A DNA stretch of 64,000 nucleotides from positions 1 to 64,000 of the forward strand of contig NZ_QKLU01000009.1 in assembly GCF_003208655.1 (NCBI RefSeq), written 5' to 3'. Below the pieces are notes generated by a model. The model did not search any database and had not been told where the DNA came from. It worked only from the letters and a program-made list of their open reading frames with translations. The DNA is from Pedobacter nutrimenti (GTDB taxonomy: Bacteria > Bacteroidota > Bacteroidia > Sphingobacteriales > Sphingobacteriaceae). Within the stretch, counting starts at the first letter, position 1. Each line of letters opens with the position of its first letter. Both the position numbers and the translations under genes were made by a program. Below are positions 1 through 7,942 of this stretch, piece after piece.

Positions 1-326
1 CAGCTTATAGCTTGATTCTGTTTTAGCTAGCTTCCGTAATTTTCATTAGTTTCTTATTTTAAATTTTAATGGTGATGAAGAGTACTTCAGCTTATTAGTT
101 ATCATTATTTTAGTTCTCCCTTATGCCCTCCAAACGGGTATACTTTCATACACAGGACCAAATTCAGTATTGAAATCACACTACTGAAATTCACCTATGA
201 AAATTCATCAAAAAAGGAACACAGGATAGATTAAATAGAGTTTCTGAACCTGCGTTTCTCATATATTTTGAAATTTTCTTGATTTATTAAAGTATCTTCG
301 GCGAAGATAACAAATAAAGATTCAAA
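1..326. other. Intergenic leader without a gene
   Basis: No coding frame of useful length and no RNA gene is visible here. The stretch is A+T rich. Its right end carries the likely promoter of the Kdo transferase and a short near-palindrome, ATCTTCGGCGAAGAT at 294-308. The left part may be the 3' side of a gene lying outside the window. Confidence 0.6.
268..300 (+). promoter_or_regulatory. Putative Bacteroidota promoter for waaA
   Basis: TTG at 268-270 is followed after 22 bp by TATCTTCG at 293-300, one mismatch from the TAnnTTTG -7 consensus of Bacteroidota. The predicted transcript start lies about 20 bases before the ATG at 327. The spacing is at the long end and the box is imperfect, so this is a weak call. 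Confidence 0.35.
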
Positions 327-1544
327 ATGCTTTGGCTTTATAATTTTGGTATTTTCTTTTATAGTCTTATAATTAAAGTCTTAGCGAATTTTAATCCCAA
401 GGCAAAACTCTTCATCCAGGGAAGACAAAAATTATTCCAAAGGATCAGTCAGGAAGTTTCTCCTGAACATAAACACATCTGGTTCCATTTTGCATCCCTG
501 GGGGAATTTGAACAAGGCAGACCCGTTCTGGAAAAGGTAAAGGAAAAATATAAAGAAAAAAAAATCATTATAACTTTTTTTTCTCCCTCGGGTTACGAAG
601 TCCGCAAAAATTATCCCGGAGTTGATGGGATTTTTTATTTGCCCCTGGACACTGCCAGCAATGCTGAATTATTTATCTCTTTGATTAACCCTGAAATTGC
701 CATTTTCACTAAATATGAATTTTGGTACCATTATTTTCACCTTCTTCAAAAAAAAGACATCCCCCTTTTTTTAATCTCGGGAATATTCAGACCTGATCAG
801 ATCTTTTTTAAGTGGTACGGGGGTTTTCAGCGAAAAATATTAAAATGTATTACACACCTCTTTGTTCAAAATGAAACCAGCCTTCATTTATTGGAAAAGA
901 TCCACCTAAAAAACATAAGCCTTAGTGGAGATACCCGCTTCGACAGGGTTTTTGAAAATGCATCCTCTGTAAAAGGAGTCCCTCTTGTCGAAGCTTTTGT
1001 TGGTAAAAATCCCGTATTTATTGCTGGGAGTACCTGGCCACAGGATGAGTTTTTACTCCAGTCACTCATTGCTCAATATCCCGATTGGAAAGTCATCATT
1101 GCCCCTCATGAAATTGGCAAATCACATCTCTCCCAGCTGGAACAATTATTTCCATCTGCTATAAAATATTCCCAATTGCAGAACGCTTCTGTGACGAGCA
1201 ATATTCTGATCATAGACAATATCGGTTTATTATCGGGATTATACCAATATGGTAAAATTGCGTACATCGGTGGAGGCTTTGGCGCAGGCATACACAACAC
1301 ACTGGAAGCTGCTGCATTCGGTTTACCCGTTATATTTGGGCCCGAATATCATAAATTTCAGGAAGCAAAAGACCTCATTTCCTTAAAAGCAGCCATTAGC
1401 ATTCGCAACGAGTATGACCTGGTCAAAGCTTTCGAAAATTTCAACAGCAGTAATCAATACGGTAAAACAGCAAAAGCCTATGTGGAACAAAAAAAAGGCG
1501 CCACAATGGGAATCATGCTGGAAATGGAAAAATACCTGAGCTAG
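327..1544 (+). CDS. waaA: 3-deoxy-D-manno-octulosonic acid (Kdo) transferase
   Basis: Transfers Kdo from CMP-Kdo to lipid A precursor at the inner face of the cytoplasmic membrane, an essential step of lipopolysaccharide core synthesis. The 405-residue product has the family's usual length. The N-terminus is a hydrophobic membrane-anchoring segment (about 5-22). The family motif ending in the catalytic glutamate is seen as FASLGE with Glu60. The C-terminal GT-B half carries GGGFGAG and the nucleotide-binding motif HNTLEAAAFGLPV near residues 316-340. The gene stands alone on the plus strand behind its own putative promoter. Its 3' end meets ferrochelatase head-on, the two stop codons sharing the four bases CTAG. 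The family is clear from these motifs; the number of Kdo residues added cannot be read from sequence. Confidence 0.95.
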   Translation: MLWLYNFGIFFYSLIIKVLANFNPKAKLFIQGRQKLFQRISQEVSPEHKHIWFHFASLGEFEQGRPVLEKVKEKYKEKKIIITFFSPSGYEVRKNYPGVDGIFYLPLDTASNAELFISLINPEIAIFTKYEFWYHYFHLLQKKDIPLFLISGIFRPDQIFFKWYGGFQRKILKCITHLFVQNETSLHLLEKIHLKNISLSGDTRFDRVFENASSVKGVPLVEAFVGKNPVFIAGSTWPQDEFLLQSLIAQYPDWKVIIAPHEIGKSHLSQLEQLFPSAIKYSQLQNASVTSNILIIDNIGLLSGLYQYGKIAYIGGGFGAGIHNTLEAAAFGLPVIFGPEYHKFQEAKDLISLKAAISIRNEYDLVKAFENFNSSNQYGKTAKAYVEQKKGATMGIMLEMEKYLS

Positions 1545-2554
1545 TTTTTGGAAAGCTCTACCATAGCCTCTATCCATTTGGGATGGTCATTAAGACTGGC
1601 CACCAGTTGAACCTGTTCACCACCAAGTGCCTTAAACTCCTCATGATATTCCACACTAACTTCATAAAGCGTTTCCAGGCAATCGGCCACAAAAGCAGGA
1701 CAAAATACCAGCAGCCTTTTTTTACCCTGGGCAGCCAGCTCTTTCAGCACTTCACTGGTATACGGTTGCACCCAGGGCTCTTTGCCAAGCCTTGACTGGA
1801 AACAAACTGAATATTTTTCGGCAGGAATGTCCAGTTCTGCAGCGATTAAACGGGCAGTATCATGACATTGAGCAGAATAGCAAAATTTATTCACATCTGT
1901 CAGACTCGCGCAACAATTTTCTTTTTTCAAGCAATGCTGACCTGAATGATCACATTTGATGAGTTGCCGCTCAGGAAGTCCATGAAAACTAAATAAAATC
2001 TGATCATAATTTTCCGGATGGTATTTCCTTGCATTATCAGCAAAGGTTTCAATCATCAGCTTATTATCATGAAAAGAATTCACAAAACTCACAGGAGGAA
2101 TTGTTGGCCATTTACCCACAATTTCCATCACGTTCTGAATAACTGAACCTGTACTGGCAGAAGCATACTGAGGAAACAAAGGCACAACATGAACACTTTC
2201 AACCAGGGCAGATTTCATTCTTTCCAGGGCAGCAGGAATGGATGGTCTCTGATAACGCATTGCCAGCTCGACATGATAGTCATCCCCCAGCTTCTGCTGC
2301 ACCATTGCAGCCTGAATTTTACTAAAATAAAGGAGTGGTGAACCATTTTCATCCCAGATTTCCTTATATAGCTTAGAGGTTTTAGGGCTTCTGAAAGGAA
2401 CAATAATTCCTTTAACCAACAGGGTTCTGTTAAAGGCGGGAATATCGATTACCCGTTCGTCCATTAAAAACTGATCTAAATACCTTCTAACATCAGCCAC
2501 TTCCGGACTATCAGGTGTCCCTAAATTAACTAGCAAAATCCCCTTTTTACCCAT
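1541..2554 (-). CDS. hemH: Ferrochelatase
   Basis: Inserts Fe2+ into protoporphyrin IX (or into coproporphyrin III, if the organism uses that route) as a late step of haem synthesis. The 337-residue product begins with the typical GILLVNLGTPDSP motif. It carries the catalytic histidine in SFHGLPER (His191) and the later segment SRLGKEPWVQPYT. Oddly, right after the catalytic histidine there is a cysteine-rich insert (Cys201, 208, 214, 215, 225 and 230). Some bacterial ferrochelatases bind a [2Fe-2S] cluster with cysteines in this part of the chain, so a cluster or a structural metal site is possible here. The 3' end overlaps the convergent waaA by four bases. The ATG at 2554 starts at the family's conserved N-terminus, so the start is secure. 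Confidence 0.95.
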   Translation of the reverse strand: MGKKGILLVNLGTPDSPEVADVRRYLDQFLMDERVIDIPAFNRTLLVKGIIVPFRSPKTSKLYKEIWDENGSPLLYFSKIQAAMVQQKLGDDYHVELAMRYQRPSIPAALERMKSALVESVHVVPLFPQYASASTGSVIQNVMEIVGKWPTIPPVSFVNSFHDNKLMIETFADNARKYHPENYDQILFSFHGLPERQLIKCDHSGQHCLKKENCCASLTDVNKFCYSAQCHDTARLIAAELDIPAEKYSVCFQSRLGKEPWVQPYTSEVLKELAAQGKKRLLVFCPAFVADCLETLYEVSVEYHEEFKALGGEQVQLVASLNDHPKWIEAMVELSKN

Positions 2555-2664
2555 ATATTAACGTATTCAATTGAGCGTCAAATATCGTGTTTTTATTATT
2601 TTTTACCTACCCAAATACAGGGACAACAGAACATTTTTTAGTAAAATTTTAGGCAAGATCACTA

Positions 2665-3513
2665 CTAGAAGCTTTCCAGTTTGGTTTTTACCTGTTCCAT
2701 CAACCACATTGGCGTAGAGGTTGCCCCACAGATTCCAACCTTATCAATTGGATTAAACCAGGAAATATCCAGTTCTTCTATATTGGAGATGAAATAAGAA
2801 TGTTCATTATATTTTTTACATACATCGTACAGCACTTTACCATTTGAAGATTTTTTCCCCGATACAAAAATGATCTTATCAAAGTTCGCAACAAATTTCT
2901 CCAGGTCATCATAACGGTTGGATACCTGACGGCAAATCGTGTCATTTGCTTTCACCTGGTAACCCCGGCTCAATAATTCTTCTTTAATGTGATAAAACTT
3001 ATCTGTGCTTTTGGTCGTCTGACTGTACAAGGTAAATTTTGAAGGCAACTCAACCTGGTCAAGCTCTGCCAGGTCCTGAAAAACAATAGCCTTTCCATCG
3101 GTCTGTCCCTGCAAACCAATAACCTCTGCATGGCCATGTTTACCAAAAATCAGAATCTGTTCCTGGTCATCATGTGAATTTTTGATCCGATTTTGCAGCT
3201 TAAGAACAACCGGACAGGAAGCATCTATCAGGGTCAGGTTATTTTTCAATGCCAGTTCATAAGTAGAAGGCGCTTCACCATGGGCCCGGATCAACACCTT
3301 TTCACCATGCAACTCATTTAACTCCTCATGACCAATAATTCTTAAACCCTTGCTTTTTAAACGCTTGACTTCTTCATCATTGTGAACAATATCACCAAGG
3401 CAATACAGATACTCTTCCTGATCCAAAATATCTTCCGCCATTTCAATGGCATAAACCACTCCAAAACAAAATCCGGAATCCTTATCTATCGTTACGGCTA
3501 AATTATATTTCAT
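2665..3513 (-). CDS. ispH: 4-hydroxy-3-methylbut-2-enyl diphosphate reductase
   Basis: Last enzyme of the MEP isoprenoid pathway; it reduces HMBPP to IPP and DMAPP with a [4Fe-4S] cluster in the cytoplasm. With the start at 3513 the protein has 282 residues, a normal family length, and begins MKYNLAVTID. The three cluster cysteines are Cys16 (SGFCFGV), Cys100 (DASCPVV) and Cys194 (TICRQVSNR). Substrate-binding histidines are seen in DIVHND, RAHGEAP and GKHGHAE. The reading frame stays open to an ATG at 3582, and another ATG lies at 3531. The start at 3513 was chosen because the family begins at the conserved beta strand and GAAGAG lies just upstream. The gene follows an acyltransferase gene on the same strand after about 115 bases. 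Confidence 0.93.
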   Translation of the reverse strand: MKYNLAVTIDKDSGFCFGVVYAIEMAEDILDQEEYLYCLGDIVHNDEEVKRLKSKGLRIIGHEELNELHGEKVLIRAHGEAPSTYELALKNNLTLIDASCPVVLKLQNRIKNSHDDQEQILIFGKHGHAEVIGLQGQTDGKAIVFQDLAELDQVELPSKFTLYSQTTKSTDKFYHIKEELLSRGYQVKANDTICRQVSNRYDDLEKFVANFDKIIFVSGKKSSNGKVLYDVCKKYNEHSYFISNIEELDISWFNPIDKVGICGATSTPMWLMEQVKTKLESF

Positions 3514-3627
3514 ATCATGCTCTTCAGACATTCTCTTATTGGACCTGACACTTAAAATCAGATCATTTACAAAAATACACAAAAACGATTGCTCTGATCA
3601 CTGTGTATTGTAAAAATAAATTCCTGT

Positions 3628-4251
3628 TCAGGCGGTAATTTTAGCTTGGGTTTTCAGGGCCTGCTCATAATGTTTATTGTACTCACTTTTCAACAACTGA
3701 AGACTCACATACTCTTCTGCCTGCCAATTACTCAAATAGCTATTTGCCCGAGGTTTTTTACGGTCAAAATAATCACTTAAGGTAGCTGAAAATATAATCT
3801 GAAATTTTTTCCCCGAAGCATTAATCAATTGCAGCAGTCCTTTCTCAAAAGCTATTTTCCCAACATAACTCGAATATAGTTTTCCCTGAGGAAAAACCAG
3901 CACCAGGTTCAATGGATCATCCAAGAGTCCCCCTGCATACAACAATGTTTCCACCACATCTTTACCTGCCGGACCAGGCGCAAAGGCGCCCAGGTATTTT
4001 AAAAACCAGTGTTTTCGGTAATCTTCCTCAGTGACTAAAACATGGAACTGTCTTTTAAACAAACGCTTATTCAACTGGAACATGAAAAAACCATCCCACC
4101 AGCTAAAATGGTTCGCTAAAAGTAAAATCGCTTCTTCTCTTTTCAAATCAACATCAGAATGAGAATAAGAGAAAAAGCCCCGTTTCAGCATATAATCAAT
4201 ATACCAGGAAAAAATCTGATGTATTACTGAGTTCTTACGGGACAGGTGCAT
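3628..4251 (-). CDS. PlsC-like lysophospholipid acyltransferase family protein
   Basis: A 207-residue member of the glycerol-3-phosphate/1-acylglycerol-3-phosphate acyltransferase fold. The catalytic HX4D motif is present as NHFSWWDGFF, and a later block VFPQGKL corresponds to the FPEGxR acceptor-binding motif with Gln in place of Glu. No strong transmembrane helix is visible apart from a short hydrophobic N-terminus. It likely acylates a lysolipid or an ornithine- or glycine-type lipid at the cytoplasmic membrane, but the acceptor cannot be deduced. It lies 38 bases downstream of the phosphoribosyltransferase gene on the same strand and may be co-transcribed with it. It is probably not the housekeeping PlsC, because the motifs are divergent. 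Confidence 0.75.
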   Translation of the reverse strand: MHLSRKNSVIHQIFSWYIDYMLKRGFFSYSHSDVDLKREEAILLLANHFSWWDGFFMFQLNKRLFKRQFHVLVTEEDYRKHWFLKYLGAFAPGPAGKDVVETLLYAGGLLDDPLNLVLVFPQGKLYSSYVGKIAFEKGLLQLINASGKKFQIIFSATLSDYFDRKKPRANSYLSNWQAEEYVSLQLLKSEYNKHYEQALKTQAKITA

Positions 4252-4289
4252 TCCCTAAAATGAGAAAAAATCAGGTCAAAAGCAAATGA

Positions 4290-4799
4290 CTAACTCAAAT
4301 AAACACAGTCCTGTTTTCCATCCACATCTAAAACAACATCAACATGCTCTTTCAGCACAGTAGCCATCTGTAGTCCTACAAAATCAGTTGCTATGGGAAA
4401 TATTTTATGACTCCGGTCTACCAGGACAACTGTCCGTATTTTTTTATGTGGTGTATTTAAAAAAACGCCCAATCCGTAGGCAAGAGTTTTACCACTGTTC
4501 AGCACGTCATCGACCAGAATAATTACCTTGTTTTTCCATTTACTCTCCTCCAGATCAGTGCTGGCCACCAACCGGCTGTTGTCTTTTTCCAGATCTATCC
4601 GCAGCATAGTAACCTTCAATTCTGAGATATCAGACAAGACCGCTTTTAACCTGAGGGCCAGTTTATACCCTCTGTCCCAGATTCCGGCAAGTACAATTTC
4701 CTTTTCACCCAGGTTATCCTCCAGGATCTGGTAGGCCATACGGTTAATTTTTTGCTGTATTTGTACTTTATCAAGAATTATCAATTGAGAATCCGCCAT
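4290..4799 (-). CDS. PyrR-like phosphoribosyltransferase
   Basis: A 169-residue type I phosphoribosyltransferase. The PRPP-binding loop is complete as VIILVDDVLNSGKTL (residues 92-106), and the upstream segment GIWDRGYKLA matches the PyrR/hypoxanthine-type fold. PyrR proteins are bifunctional attenuators and uracil phosphoribosyltransferases, but in Bacteroidota such proteins occur away from pyr operons and their substrate is uncertain. Here no pyrimidine gene is adjacent. The gene is the first of a minus-strand run leading to the acyltransferase and possibly ispH. I am sure of the fold, not of the base used. Confidence 0.8.
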   Translation of the reverse strand: MADSQLIILDKVQIQQKINRMAYQILEDNLGEKEIVLAGIWDRGYKLALRLKAVLSDISELKVTMLRIDLEKDNSRLVASTDLEESKWKNKVIILVDDVLNSGKTLAYGLGVFLNTPHKKIRTVVLVDRSHKIFPIATDFVGLQMATVLKEHVDVVLDVDGKQDCVYLS

Positions 4800-4928
4800 C
4801 TGTATAGTTTATTTGAGCTACAAAAAGAACCATTTTAAGATTCATAATCAAATATTTAAAAAATATTTTCTGATTGTTGCAACGTTTTCCTTTTCCAGGA
4901 GTCTAATATTAACAAAACCTATAATCAA

Positions 4929-5642
4929 ATGAAACAATTTATACAAAGACCGGTATTTTTATTACTTGTGCTGCTCTCTTTTGGCAGCCTGGCCGCAGTG
5001 GCACAACCCAGTAAAAACTTTAATATCAGCGACTTCAATGAAATTGTCGTATCCAGTGGAATAGATCTGTATCTTACCCAGGCCGGCTCAGAAAACATTA
5101 AACTTGTAGGCGATGAAGAACTGATCCAAAATATAGAGGTTGAAAAAAAAGGCAATACCCTAAGCATTAAATATAAAGAAGGCATGACCTGGCGTAGAGT
5201 TTTTAAAGGAAAAAGTGCAAAAGCCTATGTTAGCTTCAAAAATTTAAATTCTCTGGTTGCCAGTGGAGGCAGTGATGTTTTTACTCAAAATGAGATCAAA
5301 TCGGATAAACTCAACCTGAGGGCTTCTGGAGGTTCCGATCTGAAATTAAAAGTAACAGTCCGAGACCTTGACCTAAGGGCTAGCGGAGGTTCTGATGTCA
5401 ATTTAAGTGGTTCTGCCACCAATATGCAAATCAGCTCCAGTGGCGGAAGCGATATTAATGCTTTTGACTTGATTGCCGAAAATGCAAAGGTTACCTCCAG
5501 TGGAGGTTCCGATGCAAACGTACACGTAACCAAAGCTTTAGAAGCCACCGCAAGTGGTGGTAGTGATATTCATTATAAAGGAGATCCTTCTGTTCGAAAC
5601 AACTCTCCTAAATATAGTGGAAGTGTGAAGAGAATAAGATAA
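4929..5642 (+). CDS. Secreted GIN-domain (DUF2807) repeat protein
   Basis: The 237-residue product has a clear Sec signal peptide (about 1-25, ending VAQP) and then matches the head domain called 'putative auto-transporter adhesin, head GIN domain' (DUF2807), common in Bacteroidota and probably a right-handed beta-helix. Six SGGSD motifs recur about every 20 residues from about residue 99 to 217, which suits one motif per helical turn. There is no lipobox, no beta-barrel and no C-terminal sorting domain, so it is probably periplasmic or released. The product ends with a basic tail (SVKRIR). No function is established for the family; a role in envelope stress or adhesion would be speculation. 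It is monocistronic, ended by a hairpin at 5726-5764. Confidence 0.85.
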   Translation: MKQFIQRPVFLLLVLLSFGSLAAVAQPSKNFNISDFNEIVVSSGIDLYLTQAGSENIKLVGDEELIQNIEVEKKGNTLSIKYKEGMTWRRVFKGKSAKAYVSFKNLNSLVASGGSDVFTQNEIKSDKLNLRASGGSDLKLKVTVRDLDLRASGGSDVNLSGSATNMQISSSGGSDINAFDLIAENAKVTSSGGSDANVHVTKALEATASGGSDIHYKGDPSVRNNSPKYSGSVKRIR

Positions 5643-5725
5643 AAGTTTGTTTAAAATCCTGTAAATTGTTCAGCGAATTAAATAGTTTCAGGGTGATTTC
5701 AAACAGGCTATTTTTTTTAGTTTTG

Positions 5726-5764
5726 ATCCCTGCTGAGGACCCCCTCCCTGGCAGGGATTTTTTT
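5726..5764 (+). terminator. Rho-independent terminator after the GIN-domain gene
   Basis: ATCCCTGC (5726-5733) pairs with GCAGGGAT (5751-5758) around a 17-base loop and is followed by a T run. It sits at the convergent end of the DUF2807 gene and the minus-strand hypothetical gene, whose stop codon it touches. Only the plus strand has the T tract. Confidence 0.75.
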
Positions 5765-6167
5765 AATGTCTTTTCTGATAAGGGTAATATACAAAATTAG
5801 CCCCCTGTGGAACAACAACAAACAGACACATATAATCCTCAGGTTTCTTATAACTTTTCAGGAACAATTCTTTCCTATCAGGGTGTATAATTCCTTTTTG
5901 CACAAACTCTTCAAGCGTAGAGGCCTGTATCGTCCAGTCTGTATTGAGCTCCTCCCTGTTCAGAATCATTTCTCCGATACTGACAGTATGCTGATGGGCA
6001 ACAAATATAGGATGTGCAGAAATGCCTTCTACCATGATTTCAACAGCAACCTCCTTGATGGACTCGGTGTACAATTCAAGATCTTTTTCCAGACTAATTA
6101 AGGGGCTTTTTTTCTCTTCATTTTTTTGCCCTTCGGGTTGCTGGGGCATTAATTCTTCTAAATCCAT
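5763..6167 (-). CDS. Conserved hypothetical protein
   Basis: A 134-residue acidic cytoplasmic protein with no signal peptide or membrane segment. The N-terminal 30 residues are low complexity (QQPEGQKNEEKK) and probably disordered; the rest is a mixed alpha/beta domain with segments such as VEIMVEGISAHPIFVAHQH and a C-terminus ending YYPYQKRH. I do not recognise the family. It starts only 6 bases after the stop of the upstream rlmD-like gene, so the two are almost certainly co-transcribed; a link to rRNA modification is possible but unproven. Confidence 0.7.
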   Translation of the reverse strand: MDLEELMPQQPEGQKNEEKKSPLISLEKDLELYTESIKEVAVEIMVEGISAHPIFVAHQHTVSIGEMILNREELNTDWTIQASTLEEFVQKGIIHPDRKELFLKSYKKPEDYMCLFVVVPQGANFVYYPYQKRH

Positions 6168-6173
6168 TTTAAA

Positions 6174-7586
6174 CTACTTGATCAGTTTCAATAAAACCAC
6201 ATTTTCAACATGTTGTGTATGAGGGAACATGTCCACAGGTTTAATTCTTAACACTTCATATTTTTCCTTTAACAGAAAAAGGTCTCTTGCCTGTGTCGCC
6301 GCATTACAACTCACATAAACAATCTTATCCGCTTCCATCTCCATTAAACGCTCTACAACATCAGCATGCATGCCAGCTCTGGGAGGGTCTGTAATGACCA
6401 CATCAGGTTTGCCATGCGCAACAATAAACTCCCTTGTGAGGATATCCTTCATATCGCCTGCATAAAAGATGGTATTATCAATTCCATTCAGTGCAGAATT
6501 GAACTTTGCATCCTCAATGGCAGTTGGGACATACTCGATTCCAACAACCTGTTTTGCATTCCGGGCCACAAAATTGGCAATTGTTCCTGCCCCGGTATAT
6601 AAATCATAAACCAGTTCCCCTCCTGAAAGACCTGCAAATTCACTTGTAATTTTATACAGTTCATGCGCCTGCGCAGAATTGGTTTGATAAAAAGATTTTA
6701 CCCCAATTTTAAACTGCAAACCATCCATCTCTTCAAAAATATGGTCCCTTCCGGAATACAGCACGACCTCTTGGTCAAAAATGGTGTCATTCTTTTTCTG
6801 GTTGACGATATACAGCAAAGAAGCAATCTTAAAGTTTTCTTTAAGGTATTCCATTAAACCATCAATTTGATGCTGTTCTGCATAAGCAAAAACCACAGCG
6901 ACCATCACTTCTCCTGTCGAGGAAGTCCTGATGATCAGATTACGCAGATTTCCTTCATGCATGCGAAGGTCATAAAAACTCAAACCTGCTCTGATGGCAT
7001 ATTCCCTAACACCGTTCCTAATGCTATTGGACGGTTCTGCCTGAAGGTAACAATGCTCAATATCAAGAATCTTATCAAAGCGGGAAGGCACATGAAAACC
7101 AAGCGCATTCAATTCCAGGTCGTCCCGGTCTGTCATATCCTCTTTTTCCAGCCAGCGTTTATTGGAAAAAGTATATTCCAGTTTGTTGCGATAATAAGTA
7201 TCTGCTACAGAACCAAGAATCGGTTCCATTGCACCAGTATCTATTTTTGCCAGCCGTTGTAAAGCCGCTTCCACATTTTTCGCTTTAAATTTCAGTTGGG
7301 CATCATATTGCATATGCTGCCATTTACAACCACCGCAGGTTCCAAAATGTTTACAAAAAGGGTCTGTTCTATACTCAGAGGCGGTGTGCAGTTCTTGTAT
7401 AACCGCTTCAGCAAAGTTTTTTTTCTTTTTGGTCAGACGGACGTCCACAACATCCCCAGGCACTGCCTTATCCACAAAAACCACCAACTCGTCAGCTTTT
7501 CCAACACCTTTACCTTCTTCGGCAATATCAACGATATGCAAACTGGGAAGTATGGTTACCGTCCCTGATTTTCTCTTTCTACTCAT
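6174..7586 (-). CDS. rlmD: 23S rRNA (uracil-5-)-methyltransferase, RlmD/TrmA family
   Basis: SAM-dependent methyltransferase that makes 5-methyluridine in 23S rRNA. The 470-residue protein has an N-terminal TRAM domain (about 10-68) and a [4Fe-4S] cysteine cluster (Cys78, 84, 87, plus a distal Cys in DIEHCYL). It then has the Rossmann-type SAM motif DLYTGAGTIANF, the DPPRAG motif, and the nucleophilic cysteine in VSCNAATQARD (Cys427). All catalytic parts are present. Paralogues (RlmC, RlmD, RlmCD) cannot be told apart here; gram-positive RlmCD modifies two sites. The start at 7586 precedes the basic leader MSRKRKSG, which is normal. It heads a two-gene unit with the hypothetical gene downstream. 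Confidence 0.9.
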   Translation of the reverse strand: MSRKRKSGTVTILPSLHIVDIAEEGKGVGKADELVVFVDKAVPGDVVDVRLTKKKKNFAEAVIQELHTASEYRTDPFCKHFGTCGGCKWQHMQYDAQLKFKAKNVEAALQRLAKIDTGAMEPILGSVADTYYRNKLEYTFSNKRWLEKEDMTDRDDLELNALGFHVPSRFDKILDIEHCYLQAEPSNSIRNGVREYAIRAGLSFYDLRMHEGNLRNLIIRTSSTGEVMVAVVFAYAEQHQIDGLMEYLKENFKIASLLYIVNQKKNDTIFDQEVVLYSGRDHIFEEMDGLQFKIGVKSFYQTNSAQAHELYKITSEFAGLSGGELVYDLYTGAGTIANFVARNAKQVVGIEYVPTAIEDAKFNSALNGIDNTIFYAGDMKDILTREFIVAHGKPDVVITDPPRAGMHADVVERLMEMEADKIVYVSCNAATQARDLFLLKEKYEVLRIKPVDMFPHTQHVENVVLLKLIK

Positions 7587-7732
7587 TATCCGGCAAATTT
7601 ACAGATTTTCGGCAAGTATTTTCGACAATTGAACGGGAATGAAAAGCTTTCACTTTAAGACACATGGTAAACAGAGACGATTTGACACAGATCAGCCCCG
7701 AAATTTGCCAAATCAAAAATAAACAGATGGCT
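7587..7732. other. Intergenic stretch upstream of rlmD
   Basis: No gene, hairpin with a T tract, or convincing promoter pair was seen in this 146-base stretch between rlmD and the micro-ORF. The rlmD promoter must lie here or upstream of the micro-ORF. Confidence 0.5.
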
Positions 7733-7843
7733 TTATCTGCCGAAAATTTTCAGGATCCAACCCAGCAACCCTTCCACCAGGTTAAAATTCACATCAAATT
7801 TTTCTTCTACCAATACAGAAAATTCTAAAACTTCTTTACTCAT
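7733..7843 (-). CDS. Possible 36-residue micro-protein with amphipathic C-terminus
   Basis: An uninterrupted ATG-to-TAA frame of 36 codons. The product begins MSKEVLEFSV, is acidic in its first half (EVLEF, VEEKFD) and ends with a hydrophobic/aromatic segment, GLLGWILKIFGR, which would form an amphipathic or membrane-binding helix. The frame is preceded by a consensus Bacteroidota promoter (7864-7894) about 14 bases before the predicted transcript start region, and by AAGG upstream of the ATG. No homologue is recognised. The well-formed promoter and the lack of any other gene it could serve before rlmD support a real transcript; translation is inferred. Confidence 0.45.
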   Translation of the reverse strand: MSKEVLEFSVLVEEKFDVNFNLVEGLLGWILKIFGR

Positions 7844-7863
7844 TGTAGTAGACCTTATACAAA

Positions 7864-7894
7864 CAAATATAAAGGTTTTTGTACCGAATAACAA
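7864..7894 (-). promoter_or_regulatory. Consensus Bacteroidota promoter
   Basis: On the minus strand TTG (7894-7892) is separated by 20 bp from TATATTTG (7871-7864), an exact TAnnTTTG match. It would start transcription near 7857, just before the micro-ORF ATG at 7843, and could also read on into rlmD. Confidence 0.65.
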
Positions 7895-7901
7895 AACGGT
7901 A
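7882..7901. promoter_or_regulatory. Candidate TetR-type operator (inverted repeat)
   Basis: TACCG (7882-7886) and CGGTA (7897-7901) form a perfect inverted repeat with a 10-bp centre. It covers the -33 TTG and part of the spacer of the promoter at 7864-7894. Size and position suit a repressor operator, and a TetR-family gene ends 41 bases away. The pairing of regulator and site is inferred. Confidence 0.4.
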
Positions 7902-7942
7902 TAGATTAAGAAATTATAAACTCTGTACGATCCCTCAGCGGG

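Noticed and set aside
5255..5570. DNA satellite or CRISPR in the GIN-domain gene
   Set aside because: The periodicity is at protein level (SGGSD codons vary) within one open frame, so it is a coding repeat.
6867..7262. 131-residue plus-strand frame opposite rlmD
   Set aside because: It is fully antisense to a complete rlmD gene, lacks a promoter or ribosome binding site, and its product is basic and low in structure.
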